Counted from the first letter of the stretch, positions 1 to 6,909 are shown. The stretch is 10,353 nt of DNA from Victivallis vadensis (GCA_020718525.1 DYRX01000140.1:1-10353), one strand, 5' to 3'. Notes: generated by a model from the sequence alone, not told the origin. Translations and numbers: made by a program.

Positions 1-126
1 GTCATTCTCGGAGAGACTGGCATACTGGGTTCGTATTCAACTAAATTTATCGATTACCGCTCCGCTGATAGCGATAGCGACTACGATTACGAAAATTATA
101 GAAAATACAATTTCCTATACGATTAA
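1..126 (+). other. Open frame, possible C-terminal tail of an upstream gene
   Basis: Reading from base 1, 41 codons are open before a TAA at 124-126. The last 25 or so residues are rich in Asp, Ser and Tyr because they lie over a degenerate 6-base repeat. I do not recognise a protein family. The frame could be the end of a gene starting outside the window, or a chance open frame in intergenic repeat DNA. No start codon with a ribosome binding site is visible. Low confidence that it is coding. Confidence 0.25.
48..92. repeat. Degenerate hexanucleotide repeat
   Basis: Consecutive 6-base words at 69-92 read tagcga, tagcga, ctacga, ttacga. Looser related words (tatcga, ttaccg) sit just upstream at 48-59, in a different phase. 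This is low-complexity DNA of the kind often found between genes or at gene ends. Its function is unknown. It codes for a D/S/Y-rich string in the frame that ends at 126. Confidence 0.5.
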
Positions 127-243
127 ATCATGTGCAATGCCCCCTCTGATTGCAGTCTGTGGTGTTTGAGAATTTAATGATGTGGATGGTATGTGCCCGT
201 CGCGGAATCAGGCGTCTGCCATAAAAACACCGGATTTATTTGC

Positions 244-271
244 GGATTAGTTTGAAAAGGATTAGCTTTGA
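244..271 (+). promoter_or_regulatory. Candidate metalloregulator operator ahead of dtxR-type gene
   Basis: GGATTAG occurs twice with a 15-base period (244-250 and 259-265), each followed by a TTTGA-like word. The second copy is part of AAAG-GATTAG-CTTT (256-269), which has 4-base inverted arms. It contains AGGATTAGCT, nine of ten bases identical to AGGATAAGCT at 1680-1689 in front of feoA. DtxR proteins bind imperfect palindromes of the TTAGG...CCTAA type, so this is a candidate autoregulatory site. It rests on two occurrences in one window. Confidence 0.4.
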
Positions 272-279
272 TATATTGT
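252..279 (+). promoter_or_regulatory. Candidate promoter of the dtxR-type regulator gene
   Basis: TTGAAA (252-257) is followed after 16 bases by TATTGT (274-279), a plausible but weak sigma-70-like pair. It lies about 35 bases upstream of the regulator's start codon at 315. The spacer contains the motif AGGATTAGCT (258-267), which recurs ahead of feoA, so a repressor bound there would block RNA polymerase. The surrounding stretch 127-251 shows no gene. Confidence 0.35.
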
Positions 280-314
280 TTTAGGATGTCCCAAGAAAAA
301 TAGGAGGAGAGGCG

Positions 315-1070
315 ATGAACGCTGAAGGAGTCCTGACCGCAAGTCTCGAGGACTATCTCGAGGCGATATTCCAGATAATTGCCGAAAAGGAGGCCGTCAG
401 ACCCAAGGACATAGCCAGAAGGCTGAATGTCAGCAATGCGTCCGTAACTGGAGCTCTGCGCGCGCTGGGCGAAAAAAACATGATCAACTACGCTCCACAC
501 GACGTGATAACGCTTACACCGCCCGGAAAAAAAATGGCGGTTGACGTGATACGCAGGCACGAGATACTCAAGGACTTTTTCATCAAAGTTCTTGCGATCG
601 CTCCGTCTGACGCGGACGATGCGGCATGCAAGATGGAGCATTCCATCCCGTCTGTAGTGCTTGAGCGCTTCATCCGCTTTGCGGAATTCTTCGAGCGCTG
701 TCCGCATTCGTTCACAGAATGGATCTCGGCATCCTCTGACAAATGCGAGCACGGCATCTTCAAGGAAAAATGCGAAAAGTGCATTTCGGCGATTCTCGAA
801 GAAGTCAGAACGATCAACAGGCAGGAAAATACTGGAGCCAGAAGGGGCAGACTGGGCGAAATGAAGGCTGGGGAGAAGGCGAAAGTGCTGACGTTGAGAA
901 ACACTGGAGACTCGAAAAGGAGAATACTCGAGATGGGCATGACGCCAGGCGCCGTTGTCGAGATCGAGCGTGTGGCTCCTCTGGGCGATCCTATAGACAT
1001 CAAGATAAGAGGCTATCATCTTTCCCTCAGAAAGGACGACGCATTGAAAATAGAGGTTGAACACCTATGA
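315..1070 (+). CDS. DtxR/MntR-family metal-dependent regulator with C-terminal FeoA domain
   Basis: A 251-residue transcription factor, expected to sense Fe(II) (possibly Mn(II)) and repress iron-uptake genes. The N-terminal winged helix (about 8-68) contains PKDIARRLNVSNASVTGALR. The metal-binding dimerisation domain follows (about 70-140), with H82 and the A-C-K-M-E-H signature (C105, E108, H109) matching DtxR metal ligands. The positions of the other classical ligands differ: K86 where DtxR has E83, and D101 where it has H98. A linker carries four cysteines, C129, C144, C153 and C156 (the last two as CEKC), that might bind metal or a cluster. Residues about 178-251 are a FeoA/SH3-like domain with APLGDP (221-226) and LSLRK, very like the stand-alone FeoA downstream. 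The start is set by AGGAGG at 302-307. The stop overlaps the next start as ATGA. Family assignment is firm; the metal sensed is inferred. Confidence 0.92.
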   Translation: MNAEGVLTASLEDYLEAIFQIIAEKEAVRPKDIARRLNVSNASVTGALRALGEKNMINYAPHDVITLTPPGKKMAVDVIRRHEILKDFFIKVLAIAPSDADDAACKMEHSIPSVVLERFIRFAEFFERCPHSFTEWISASSDKCEHGIFKEKCEKCISAILEEVRTINRQENTGARRGRLGEMKAGEKAKVLTLRNTGDSKRRILEMGMTPGAVVEIERVAPLGDPIDIKIRGYHLSLRKDDALKIEVEHL

Positions 1071-1660
1071 GCGCGGAAAAACCGCAATGTAGTTCCGCTT
1101 GCGAAGCAGGAATCCCGCATCGCCACGAGCACAAGGGCAGGTCTTCTGAATCCATGCTGGATAAATCTGCAATCCTTGGGGCGCTGAATATCCGCCCGGG
1201 GCAGATCATTCTCGATGCCGGCTGTGGAAACGGATACATGTCGAAGGAGTTCTCTAAATTGACCGGGAGCGGGGGGAGAGTCTATGCGATTGACCCTGAC
1301 GGGGACAGCATCGCCGCCCTTTCAGCCGAGGCGACCGGAAGTAATCTTCTTCCCATCCTCGGAGACATGGCGGCGGAGACGCCGATCGAGGACAAGTCAA
1401 TTGACATCATGTACATGTCTTTGGTTTTTCACGGCTTCACTGAAAGCCAGATTGGAGGCTTCAGGAAAGAGGCTCTTCGTATACTCAGGCCCGATGGAAT
1501 CCTGGCTATTGTCGAGATTCACAAGAAGGAGACCCCTTTTGGACCGCCGATGCAGATCCGTGTCTCTCCGGAAGAACTGCTTTCGATCATGGGGATGAGG
1601 TGCATCCGGAAAATTGATTTTGGAGACTATTTTTACCTTCTGGTTATGGCTCCGGAATAA
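1067..1660 (+). CDS. Class I SAM-dependent methyltransferase in the iron operon
   Basis: A 197-residue cytosolic enzyme with a Rossmann-type methyltransferase fold. Motif I is DAGCGNG at 50-56, the acidic residue after strand 2 is D76 in YAIDPD, GDM follows strand 3, and the post-core region reads EALRILRPDGILAIVEIHKKE. The type is UbiE/Methyltransf_11-like, but the substrate cannot be deduced; the sequence does not show the cysteine set needed to call it an arsenite methyltransferase. The first 22 residues lie outside the fold and contain C8, C12, H18, H20 and H22, a possible metal-binding tail. The start overlaps the regulator stop by four bases (ATGA), implying translational coupling and a shared transcript. 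Its presence beside a DtxR regulator and feoAB suggests a role in iron or redox homeostasis, but that is inference from position only. Confidence 0.85.
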   Translation: MSAEKPQCSSACEAGIPHRHEHKGRSSESMLDKSAILGALNIRPGQIILDAGCGNGYMSKEFSKLTGSGGRVYAIDPDGDSIAALSAEATGSNLLPILGDMAAETPIEDKSIDIMYMSLVFHGFTESQIGGFRKEALRILRPDGILAIVEIHKKETPFGPPMQIRVSPEELLSIMGMRCIRKIDFGDYFYLLVMAPE

Positions 1661-1667
1661 TTTTTTT
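1638..1667 (+). terminator. Weak intrinsic terminator-like hairpin after methyltransferase
   Basis: TTCTGG (1638-1643) can pair with CCGGAA (1652-1657), including one U-G pair, around an 8-base loop. The stem is followed by TAA and seven Ts (1661-1667). The stem is short and falls inside the last codons of the methyltransferase gene, so termination is probably partial at best. It would separate the regulator/methyltransferase pair from feoA. Confidence 0.3.
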
Positions 1668-1677
1668 ATGAATCTAT

Positions 1678-1691
1678 TTAGGATAAGCTAA
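1678..1691 (+). promoter_or_regulatory. Candidate DtxR-like operator ahead of feoA
   Basis: TTAGGATAAGCTAA is an imperfect palindrome: TTAG and CTAA arms pair, with a further TA match at the centre. It agrees with 11 of the first 14 bases of the classical corynebacterial DtxR operator, TTAGGTTAGCCTAA. It contains AGGATAAGCT, shared with the site upstream of the regulator gene. It lies 104 bases before the feoA start in the only sizeable gap of the iron module. I could not place a convincing -35/-10 pair here (1661-1795), and nothing else is evident in the gap. Confidence 0.45.
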
Positions 1692-1795
1692 GGACTTTAC
1701 TTATCGCTTAATAAAGGTGTTTTGCACAGAAGAGAAGAGCACAAAAGGACTCTGCGGGATATGCTTAAAAAAATGGAAAATGGAAAGGATATGGG

Positions 1796-2029
1796 ATGAA
1801 AATGCGCGAATGCAATGTTGGCGCGAAAGTCAAATTGACAGGCTTTGCGCAATCGGAACAGAGATACAGGCAGAAACTGCTCTCAATGGGGCTCTCGAAA
1901 GGCACAGTCTTTACAATTGTCAGAACTGCGCCTTTGGGCGATCCCGTGGAAATCAGGATTGGTTCATCCAGCCTTTCTCTGCGCAAGGACGAAGCGGACT
2001 CCATTGAAGTCGAGGAACTCCGCGCATGA
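1796..2029 (+). CDS. feoA: FeoA, ferrous iron transport accessory protein
   Basis: A 77-residue cytosolic SH3-like protein, the usual length for stand-alone FeoA. It is thought to bind FeoB and support Fe(II) uptake. The core signature is LLSMGLSKGTVFTIVRTAPLGDPVEI, with APLGDP at 45-50, then LSLRKDEAD and a C-terminal IEVEEL. The same APLGDP and LSLRKD blocks occur in the C-terminal domain of the regulator upstream, so the two are clear paralogues. The start ATG at 1796 has GGAAAGGA at 1782-1789. An ATG at 1802 would lose only two residues. The stop overlaps the feoB start (ATGA at 2026-2029), so the pair is translationally coupled. Confidence 0.93.
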   Translation: MKMRECNVGAKVKLTGFAQSEQRYRQKLLSMGLSKGTVFTIVRTAPLGDPVEIRIGSSSLSLRKDEADSIEVEELRA

Positions 2030-4341
2030 GAAAATTCACCATCGCCCTTGCTGGAAATCCAAATTGCGGAAAGACCACATTGTTCAACGCCTTGACAGGC
2101 TCGAATCAGAGGGTCGGCAACTGGCCCGGCGTCACAGTCGAAAAAAAGGAGGGCAGTTACCGCCACGGCGGCAAGGAGATAAACGTCGTTGATCTGCCGG
2201 GAATCTATTCCTTCTCCGCCTATTCTCCGGATGAGAAGGTGTCCAGGGAATTTGTCCTGCGCGAAAAGCCGGATTTGGTCGTAAACATCGTTGACGCGAC
2301 AAACCTCGAGCGCAATCTTTATCTGACAACCCAGCTCATTGAAATAAAGGCTCCCGCCCTTGTCGTTCTCAACATGATGGACATTCTAAAGCGGCGCAGA
2401 GTCAAGATTGAAGTGGAGCATCTTGCAGGGCATCTCGACTGCCCCGTGCTCCCCATCGTCGCTAGCAGAGGCGAGGGCTTGGACAAACTGCTCGACGCAA
2501 TTGACAAGGCTCTCGATGCTCCCCGTGTCTCCTTGGCACATGTCGAATATGACGAGCCTGTCGAAAACGCAATCCGCGCAATTTCTGAAAAAGTTTCCGA
2601 CGCGGCAATTAAAAGCTCCGTTGACAGGCGCTGGCTAGCGATAAAGCTCCTTGAAGGCGACGAACTTGCCAAGGAGATTGCCGGTCCCTCTATTGCGGAC
2701 TCGGTCGAGGCGGAATCCCAAAAGATACATAGGCACACCGGCGACGATGCCGACATCGCTGTCGCGGACGGCAGATACGGCTTTATTCACGGACTCTCGG
2801 CAGACGTGATAAACCGCGAGGCTGAACTGAGCAGAAGCTTCACTGATATAATTGACAAAGTTGTTCTGAACCGAGTAGTCGGTCTTCCGATATTTCTTTT
2901 TGTAATGTACATGATATTTGTCATCACAATGAACGCAGGTGCGCCATTCATTGACTTCTTCGACGGGATCTGCGGAACCATTTTCGTGGACGGACTCAGG
3001 CATCTGCTGGAGGGCTGGAAGCTTCCAGTATTCCTAGTGACGCTTCTGGCAGAAGGAATTGGCGGCGGCGTTCAGACCGTCGCAACATTCATACCGCCAA
3101 TAGCCTTGATCTTCCTTTGCCTATCGATATTGGAGGATTCCGGCTACATGGCAAGGGCGGCTTTTGTGATGGACAGGCTCCTCAGAACGATCGGACTTCC
3201 CGGCAAAGCATTTATTCCGATGCTCGTCGGACTCGGATGCAACGTCCCTGGAATAATGGCGACACGGACGCTCGAAAGCCGGCGCGACAGGGTTCTTTCA
3301 ATAATGATTAATCCCCTGATATCATGCGGAGCGAGACTGCCGATATACGCCCTTTTCGCGGCAGTCTTCTTCAAGGAGAATGCAGGCCTCATGCTTTTTT
3401 CCCTCTACGCCATCGGGGCACTGCTTGCCGTCGTGATGGGACTCCTTTTCGGAAAAACCATTTTAAAAGGAGATGTCTCGACTTTCGTGATGGAACTCCC
3501 GCCATACCATGTCCCGACCTTCAATGGAATCTTTTTTCATACGTGGAGCAGGCTCAAGGGCTTCATCATGCGCGCTGGAAAAGTCATAATACTCGTTGTG
3601 ATTGTCCTCAGTTTCCTCAACTCGGTCGGGACAGATGGAAGCTTCGGCAACCAGGATTCGAGCAAGTCGCTCCTGAGCGCGATAGGCAGGACTATCACAC
3701 CAGTCTTCCGCCCGATGGGAATTCGCGACGACAATTGGCCCGCGACGGTTGGACTCTTCACCGGACTTTTTGCGAAGGAAGCTGTGGTTGGAACGCTCAA
3801 CTCCCTCTATGCCCAGTCGGACGAAGAAGCCGGTGGAGAATCTAAGAGCGCCGCCACGGAAGCTGAAGGCGGAGACGGTTTCGATTTCTGGGGGGGAATA
3901 AAAGAGGCGTTCATGGCAATACCAAGGGGGTATTCCGGCTTTCTGACCTCCCTCAGGGACCCGCTCGGACTCAAAGATGCGGTGGCGACAGCCGGAAAAG
4001 ATGCCGACGAAGCCGCAGAGTCCCTCGAGGTTGAAAAAGGAACTTTTACCGCAATGCGCAAGCATTTCCAGAGCAGATCCGCAGCTTTCGCATATCTTCT
4101 TTTTGTCCTGATATATGCGCCATGCCTCGCCGCAATAGCCGCCGTATATCGCGAGACCAATCTTGGATGGACTGTATTCTCCACCTCGTATCTGACAGGA
4201 CTTGCATGGCTCATTGCCACAATCTTCTACCAGACAAGCAGAATGGCAGTCTCGCCAGGATCGGCGATCCCATGGCTGATCTTCTGCGCAATGATACTTG
4301 CCGTATTCGTGTTTGGTCTTAAGAGAGCGGAGGCAAAATGA
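2026..4341 (+). CDS. feoB: FeoB, ferrous iron transporter with N-terminal G domain
   Basis: A 771-residue inner-membrane Fe(II) transporter, the length of the full E. coli-type protein. The cytosolic GTPase domain has G1 GNPNCGKT (10-17), G2 around T37 in GNWPGVTVE, G3 DLPG (56-59), G4 NMMD (116-119) and a G5-like VASRGEG (145-151). A helical GDI-like region follows (about 160-270), then the membrane domain with hydrophobic segments from about 285 to the C-terminus. Both Gate motifs are intact: GLGCNVPG with C405 and SCGARLP with C434, cysteines implicated in metal passage in this family. A hydrophilic insert of about 90 residues (roughly 595-685) precedes the last transmembrane helices, as in other long FeoB proteins. 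It is co-transcribed with feoA on either side through 4-base overlaps. No lesion is seen, so it is probably functional. Confidence 0.97.
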   Translation: MRKFTIALAGNPNCGKTTLFNALTGSNQRVGNWPGVTVEKKEGSYRHGGKEINVVDLPGIYSFSAYSPDEKVSREFVLREKPDLVVNIVDATNLERNLYLTTQLIEIKAPALVVLNMMDILKRRRVKIEVEHLAGHLDCPVLPIVASRGEGLDKLLDAIDKALDAPRVSLAHVEYDEPVENAIRAISEKVSDAAIKSSVDRRWLAIKLLEGDELAKEIAGPSIADSVEAESQKIHRHTGDDADIAVADGRYGFIHGLSADVINREAELSRSFTDIIDKVVLNRVVGLPIFLFVMYMIFVITMNAGAPFIDFFDGICGTIFVDGLRHLLEGWKLPVFLVTLLAEGIGGGVQTVATFIPPIALIFLCLSILEDSGYMARAAFVMDRLLRTIGLPGKAFIPMLVGLGCNVPGIMATRTLESRRDRVLSIMINPLISCGARLPIYALFAAVFFKENAGLMLFSLYAIGALLAVVMGLLFGKTILKGDVSTFVMELPPYHVPTFNGIFFHTWSRLKGFIMRAGKVIILVVIVLSFLNSVGTDGSFGNQDSSKSLLSAIGRTITPVFRPMGIRDDNWPATVGLFTGLFAKEAVVGTLNSLYAQSDEEAGGESKSAATEAEGGDGFDFWGGIKEAFMAIPRGYSGFLTSLRDPLGLKDAVATAGKDADEAAESLEVEKGTFTAMRKHFQSRSAAFAYLLFVLIYAPCLAAIAAVYRETNLGWTVFSTSYLTGLAWLIATIFYQTSRMAVSPGSAIPWLIFCAMILAVFVFGLKRAEAK

Positions 4342-4616
4342 CGCATAATCAGAACAGACACGGACACGGACATTCCGACACGGAAAAACAAAGAAGATGC
4401 GTGGTTGCGCTCAGCGAATGCCATGAGGGACAAAAGGCTCTCATACGATCAAATGCCGACATCAAGACGCTTGAGATGGGGCTCTGCTCTGGCGCACCAC
4501 TAAGCGTCCTTCGAAAAGAATCAGGGGCACCCAGCATGCTTGTAGCACTGCATGGACAAAGATACATAATCCCCATGGAAATCGCAAAAAAAATCCTGGT
4601 GAAGCCAAGCGCATAA
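4338..4616 (+). CDS. Second FeoA-like protein with His-rich N-terminus
   Basis: A 92-residue small protein. The first 20 residues are hydrophilic with H3, H8, H10 and H12 (RHGHGHSD), a plausible Fe(II) or Ni/Zn-binding tail. Residues about 20-92 match the FeoA domain in outline: VVALSECHEGQKALI, then IKTLEMGLCSGAPLSVLRKE, and a final strand HGQRYIIPMEIAKKILV. It lacks the APLGDP block of the upstream FeoA, so it belongs to a more divergent FeoA branch. It is the third FeoA-type domain in the operon. The start has GGAGG at 4329-4333 and overlaps the feoB stop (ATGA). A role as a distinct FeoB regulator, or in the position FeoC holds elsewhere, is inferred from context only. Confidence 0.85.
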   Translation: MTHNQNRHGHGHSDTEKQRRCVVALSECHEGQKALIRSNADIKTLEMGLCSGAPLSVLRKESGAPSMLVALHGQRYIIPMEIAKKILVKPSA

Positions 4617-4621
4617 GTCCG

Positions 4622-5563
4622 CTATAATTTTGGAACTCGCTTCGCTCCGCTTTTCTTGTCTTCCTTTTCCTGCGATCTTTTGGCTTTGTCTGAAATTGCA
4701 TCAAGGCGTCTTTGTGCCGCATCCTTTACTTCCTGGCTCTCGTCCGAGGAAACGACTTTTCCAAGAGTGCCGGAATCTTCCAGCCTGGCAACTGCGGCAA
4801 TGCGAACTTCCGGGGCAGGATCGGAGATGGCGGCTTTTTTAAGAATTGGCAACGTCTTTTCATCCAGCGCCATGGCTTCTACAAGGGATCTTCTTACCTT
4901 GAACGACTCCTCTGCGGAAAGGATTTTTGAAAGAATTTCATGATTTTTCAGTTTGCGGACGGCAGATCTTCGGACAAACCAGCTTTCATCTCCAGACGCA
5001 AGCTTTGCAATCAGCGGCTGGTATTCGTCTGAAGAACTGATCTTTTCAACTCCTATCCTTCTGACCTTCCAAAATTTGCTTTTCTCGCAGATATTCGCAA
5101 GATTGGAGTCTAGGCAGACTTTCTCTGCAGCCTTGACGCATACGTAAGAATGGGGATCGTCTATTGAAATTTTAGCGAGCACCGATTCCAAGTCCAGCTT
5201 CTGGACTGCGGCAATTCTGACGCTTGAATCCTTGTCTTTGAGTCCGACTTCAGCAAGAAGAGTCTGCGAATTGAAAAGTTCCTTCTCAACAGCGATTTTT
5301 CTGGCGTCAGGATGCTCGCCATTCAGCGCCAGTTGCACTATGCATTCCAAATCGTCGAGCTTGACTGCCGCCTCTTTTCTTATGACAGTGCTTTCGTCAT
5401 GCATTGCCATCTCAAGAAGAAGCTCTGCAGTCGTCACGGATTCAGGACTTGGCGGGCGCCTGTATTCCAAGGCAGGGGAGCTTTCATCTCCGGACAAAAG
5501 AAGATGCGGCGCAACACCGAAGAGAGACAAAGCTAAAAAGAACACCAAAATACTGCTTTTCAT
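4622..5563 (-). CDS. Exported HEAT-repeat protein
   Basis: A 313-residue protein of unknown function. An N-terminal hydrophobic stretch (KSSILVFFLALSLFGVAPHLLL, about residues 2-23) after a single Lys looks like a Sec signal peptide, so it should be periplasmic or surface-located. The rest is about nine HEAT/PBS-lyase-like units of 26-30 residues, each with a core like D-x-x-V-R-x-x-A-V-x-K-L and a second Leu/Ile-rich helix. Examples are DSSVRIAAVQKL, SWFVRRSAVRKL and APEVRIAAVARL. The C-terminal 25 residues are Lys-rich and probably disordered. Such solenoids usually bind other proteins; no catalytic motif is visible. An in-frame ATG at 5581 lies upstream, but the AGGAGGTG at 5567-5574 fixes the start at 5563. 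It ends with TAG, five bases from the convergent feoA-like stop. Confidence 0.85.
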   Translation of the reverse strand: MKSSILVFFLALSLFGVAPHLLLSGDESSPALEYRRPPSPESVTTAELLLEMAMHDESTVIRKEAAVKLDDLECIVQLALNGEHPDARKIAVEKELFNSQTLLAEVGLKDKDSSVRIAAVQKLDLESVLAKISIDDPHSYVCVKAAEKVCLDSNLANICEKSKFWKVRRIGVEKISSSDEYQPLIAKLASGDESWFVRRSAVRKLKNHEILSKILSAEESFKVRRSLVEAMALDEKTLPILKKAAISDPAPEVRIAAVARLEDSGTLGKVVSSDESQEVKDAAQRRLDAISDKAKRSQEKEDKKSGAKRVPKL

Positions 5564-5566
5564 AGA

Positions 5567-5574
5567 CACCTCCT
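5567..5574 (-). promoter_or_regulatory. Strong ribosome binding site deciding the HEAT-protein start
   Basis: On the minus strand AGGAGGTG lies three bases before the ATG at 5563. An upstream in-frame ATG at 5581 would bury this site inside the coding sequence, so the downstream start, which also begins the signal peptide cleanly, is preferred. Confidence 0.8.
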
Positions 5575-5612
5575 TATGCATTGCTGATTACACCCGATAT
5601 TCCCTCCGAAGC

Positions 5613-5641
5613 AAAATACAGGGCTGGCGCAGAAAGATCAA
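5613..5641 (-). promoter_or_regulatory. Candidate promoter of the HEAT-repeat gene
   Basis: On the minus strand TTGATC (5641-5636) and TATTTT (5618-5613) are separated by exactly 17 bases. This is a good sigma-70-like arrangement, with an expected 5' leader of about 40 bases before the start at 5563. Confidence 0.5.
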
Positions 5642-5664
5642 GATGAAATATTTACATTTCACTC

Positions 5665-5692
5665 TTGACTTTTATTTTCTCGCCTGTATTGC
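5665..5692 (+). promoter_or_regulatory. Candidate promoter of the substrate-binding protein gene
   Basis: TTGACT (5665-5670) and TATTGC (5687-5692) are separated by 16 bases, about 75 bases upstream of the start at 5770 and divergent from the HEAT-protein promoter. The -10 is weak. If it is used, it would also drive the sensor kinase downstream. Confidence 0.35.
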
Positions 5693-5769
5693 CTTCTACA
5701 TGGATACTAGGTTTCTGTCAGCGTCTGATTTGGACGTTGAACCTGTATCGCCAACGGGGGGAGAGACGC

Positions 5770-6902
5770 ATGATTTCAATGTATTCAAGGCTCTATGCAG
5801 GCCTGGCTTCAATCCTGTTCTTATTGACCGCGCTGACGGCGACAAGCGCGGAGCAGACACCTTCAAAGGATGGAAAGTGGAGGATCGCGGTTGTTAGCAG
5901 TTACCACAGGGAATATCTCTGGTCGCAGGACACGAATTCCGGTCTCCTTGCGGGATTCATTGAGACGAAAATGCTCGACTCGAAAGCCCAGGCTGAGCAG
6001 TATACCGAGAAGGATTGCGTGGAGAGCAGTCGCGCCATCATAAGAAAATTCTGGATGGACACTAAACGCAGAAGCTCCACCAAGGACATTTCAGCGTCCC
6101 TGATTCGCATCAGAACCGAGCTGGACGCATTCAAGCCTAATCTTATAATGCTCGGTGACGACAACGCCACAAACTATCTTGGCAACGTCTATCTTGACAC
6201 TGGCATCCCTGTCGTGTTCTGGGGTGTGAACGGGCTTCCGGTTAAATACGGACTGATAGATTCCATTGAAAAGCCGGGGCACAATGTGACTGGAATATAC
6301 TAGGCAGGCTACCTTCTCGAATGCGTCGGAACGCTGAAAAAGCTGATCCCTGAAATCAAGAGCATGGCAATATTGTCCGACGACTCCGAAACTGGAAGGT
6401 CAAAGACCAAGGGCTTCTCAAGCTTTCGGAGTCGGGCAAGCTCCCTGTGTCCATAAGCGGAACCGTCATGACCAATTCCTATCAGGAATGGAAAGAGAAG
6501 GCGCTTGACCTTGCGAAAAAGTCTGACTCCTTCTTCGTCCTGAACCACAACACGCTGAAGGACGCGGCGGGAAATCCAGTTGACCAGCTAGTGGCGGGTG
6601 CCTGGTATCTAGAAAACATTAGAAAGCCGGACGTGGGGCACGAGAAGCAGTTTGTAGAAGAGGGAGTCCTGCTCGTGGTAGACGATTCAGGCTTCAAGCA
6701 GGGATTCGAGGCGGCAAGACTCGCTTCTAGGATACTTGGCGAAGGCGTCAGTCCATCGGAGATTTCACCTTATGCGCCTGGAAGAGGTGCTGTAATCGTG
6801 AACCGCCAGAGATGCAAAATGCTCGGACTGGAAAAAAGCATGGAGGGCAATCCGCTCGTTGAAGAATATGTTGAAGAAGCATTGGCGCTCGACAGCAAAT
6901 GA
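5770..6902 (+). pseudogene. ABC-type periplasmic substrate-binding protein, interrupted by TAG and a frameshift
   Basis: Continuous homology-like coding runs across two lesions. The first part (5770-6300) begins with a signal peptide (cleavage likely after ATSA, residue 27), preceded by GGGGGGAGAG. It continues with IAVVSSYHREYLWSQD, LIMLGDDNATNYLG and GIPVVFWGVNG, typical of the ABC_sub_bind type. An in-frame TAG follows at 6301, where relatives as I recall them have Gln (GIYQAGY). The same frame then reads AGYLLECVGTLKKLIPEIKSMAILSDDSETG until about 6420, where the sense shifts by -1 to KLSESGKLPVSISG and runs to TGA at 6902. The second part holds SDSFFVLNHNTLKD, EKQFVEEGVLLVVDDSGFKQG and a C-terminal VNRQRCKMLG block. 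Repaired, it would have about 377 residues. The remaining sequence is well preserved, implying recent loss or a sequence error. It lies directly ahead of the sensor kinase and may have been its ligand-binding partner. Confidence 0.85.
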
Positions 6903-6909
6903 GCTGTCG
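6890..6909 (+). other. Hairpin over the stop codon of the broken binding-protein gene
   Basis: CGACAGC (6890-6896) and GCTGTCG (6903-6909) form a perfect 7-base stem around AAATGA, which contains the TGA stop. No T-run follows directly; the nearest is eight Ts at 6941-6948. It could slow exonucleases or attenuate transcription into the kinase gene, but it does not look like a standard intrinsic terminator. The rest of 6910-6995 shows no gene. Confidence 0.4.

Noticed and set aside
174..1064. Long minus-strand open frame opposite the regulator gene
   Set aside because: It lies entirely antisense to a well-supported DtxR-FeoA gene, has no ribosome binding site, and resembles no family. It is a coding shadow.
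1717..2007. GTG-initiated open frame with several cysteines ahead of and over feoA
   Set aside because: Most of it overlaps feoA in another frame, whose family match is strong. The unique part (about 26 codons) has no clear ribosome binding site or recognised motif.
6301..6303. Reassignment of TAG to an amino acid
   Set aside because: TAG ends both the HEAT-repeat gene and the kinase gene at sensible protein ends, and the broken gene also needs a frameshift, so recoding of TAG alone explains nothing.
6409..6425. Programmed -1 frameshift site
   Set aside because: No X-XXY-YYZ slippery heptamer is visible at the shift, and a nonsense codon lies upstream in the same gene. Mutation is simpler.
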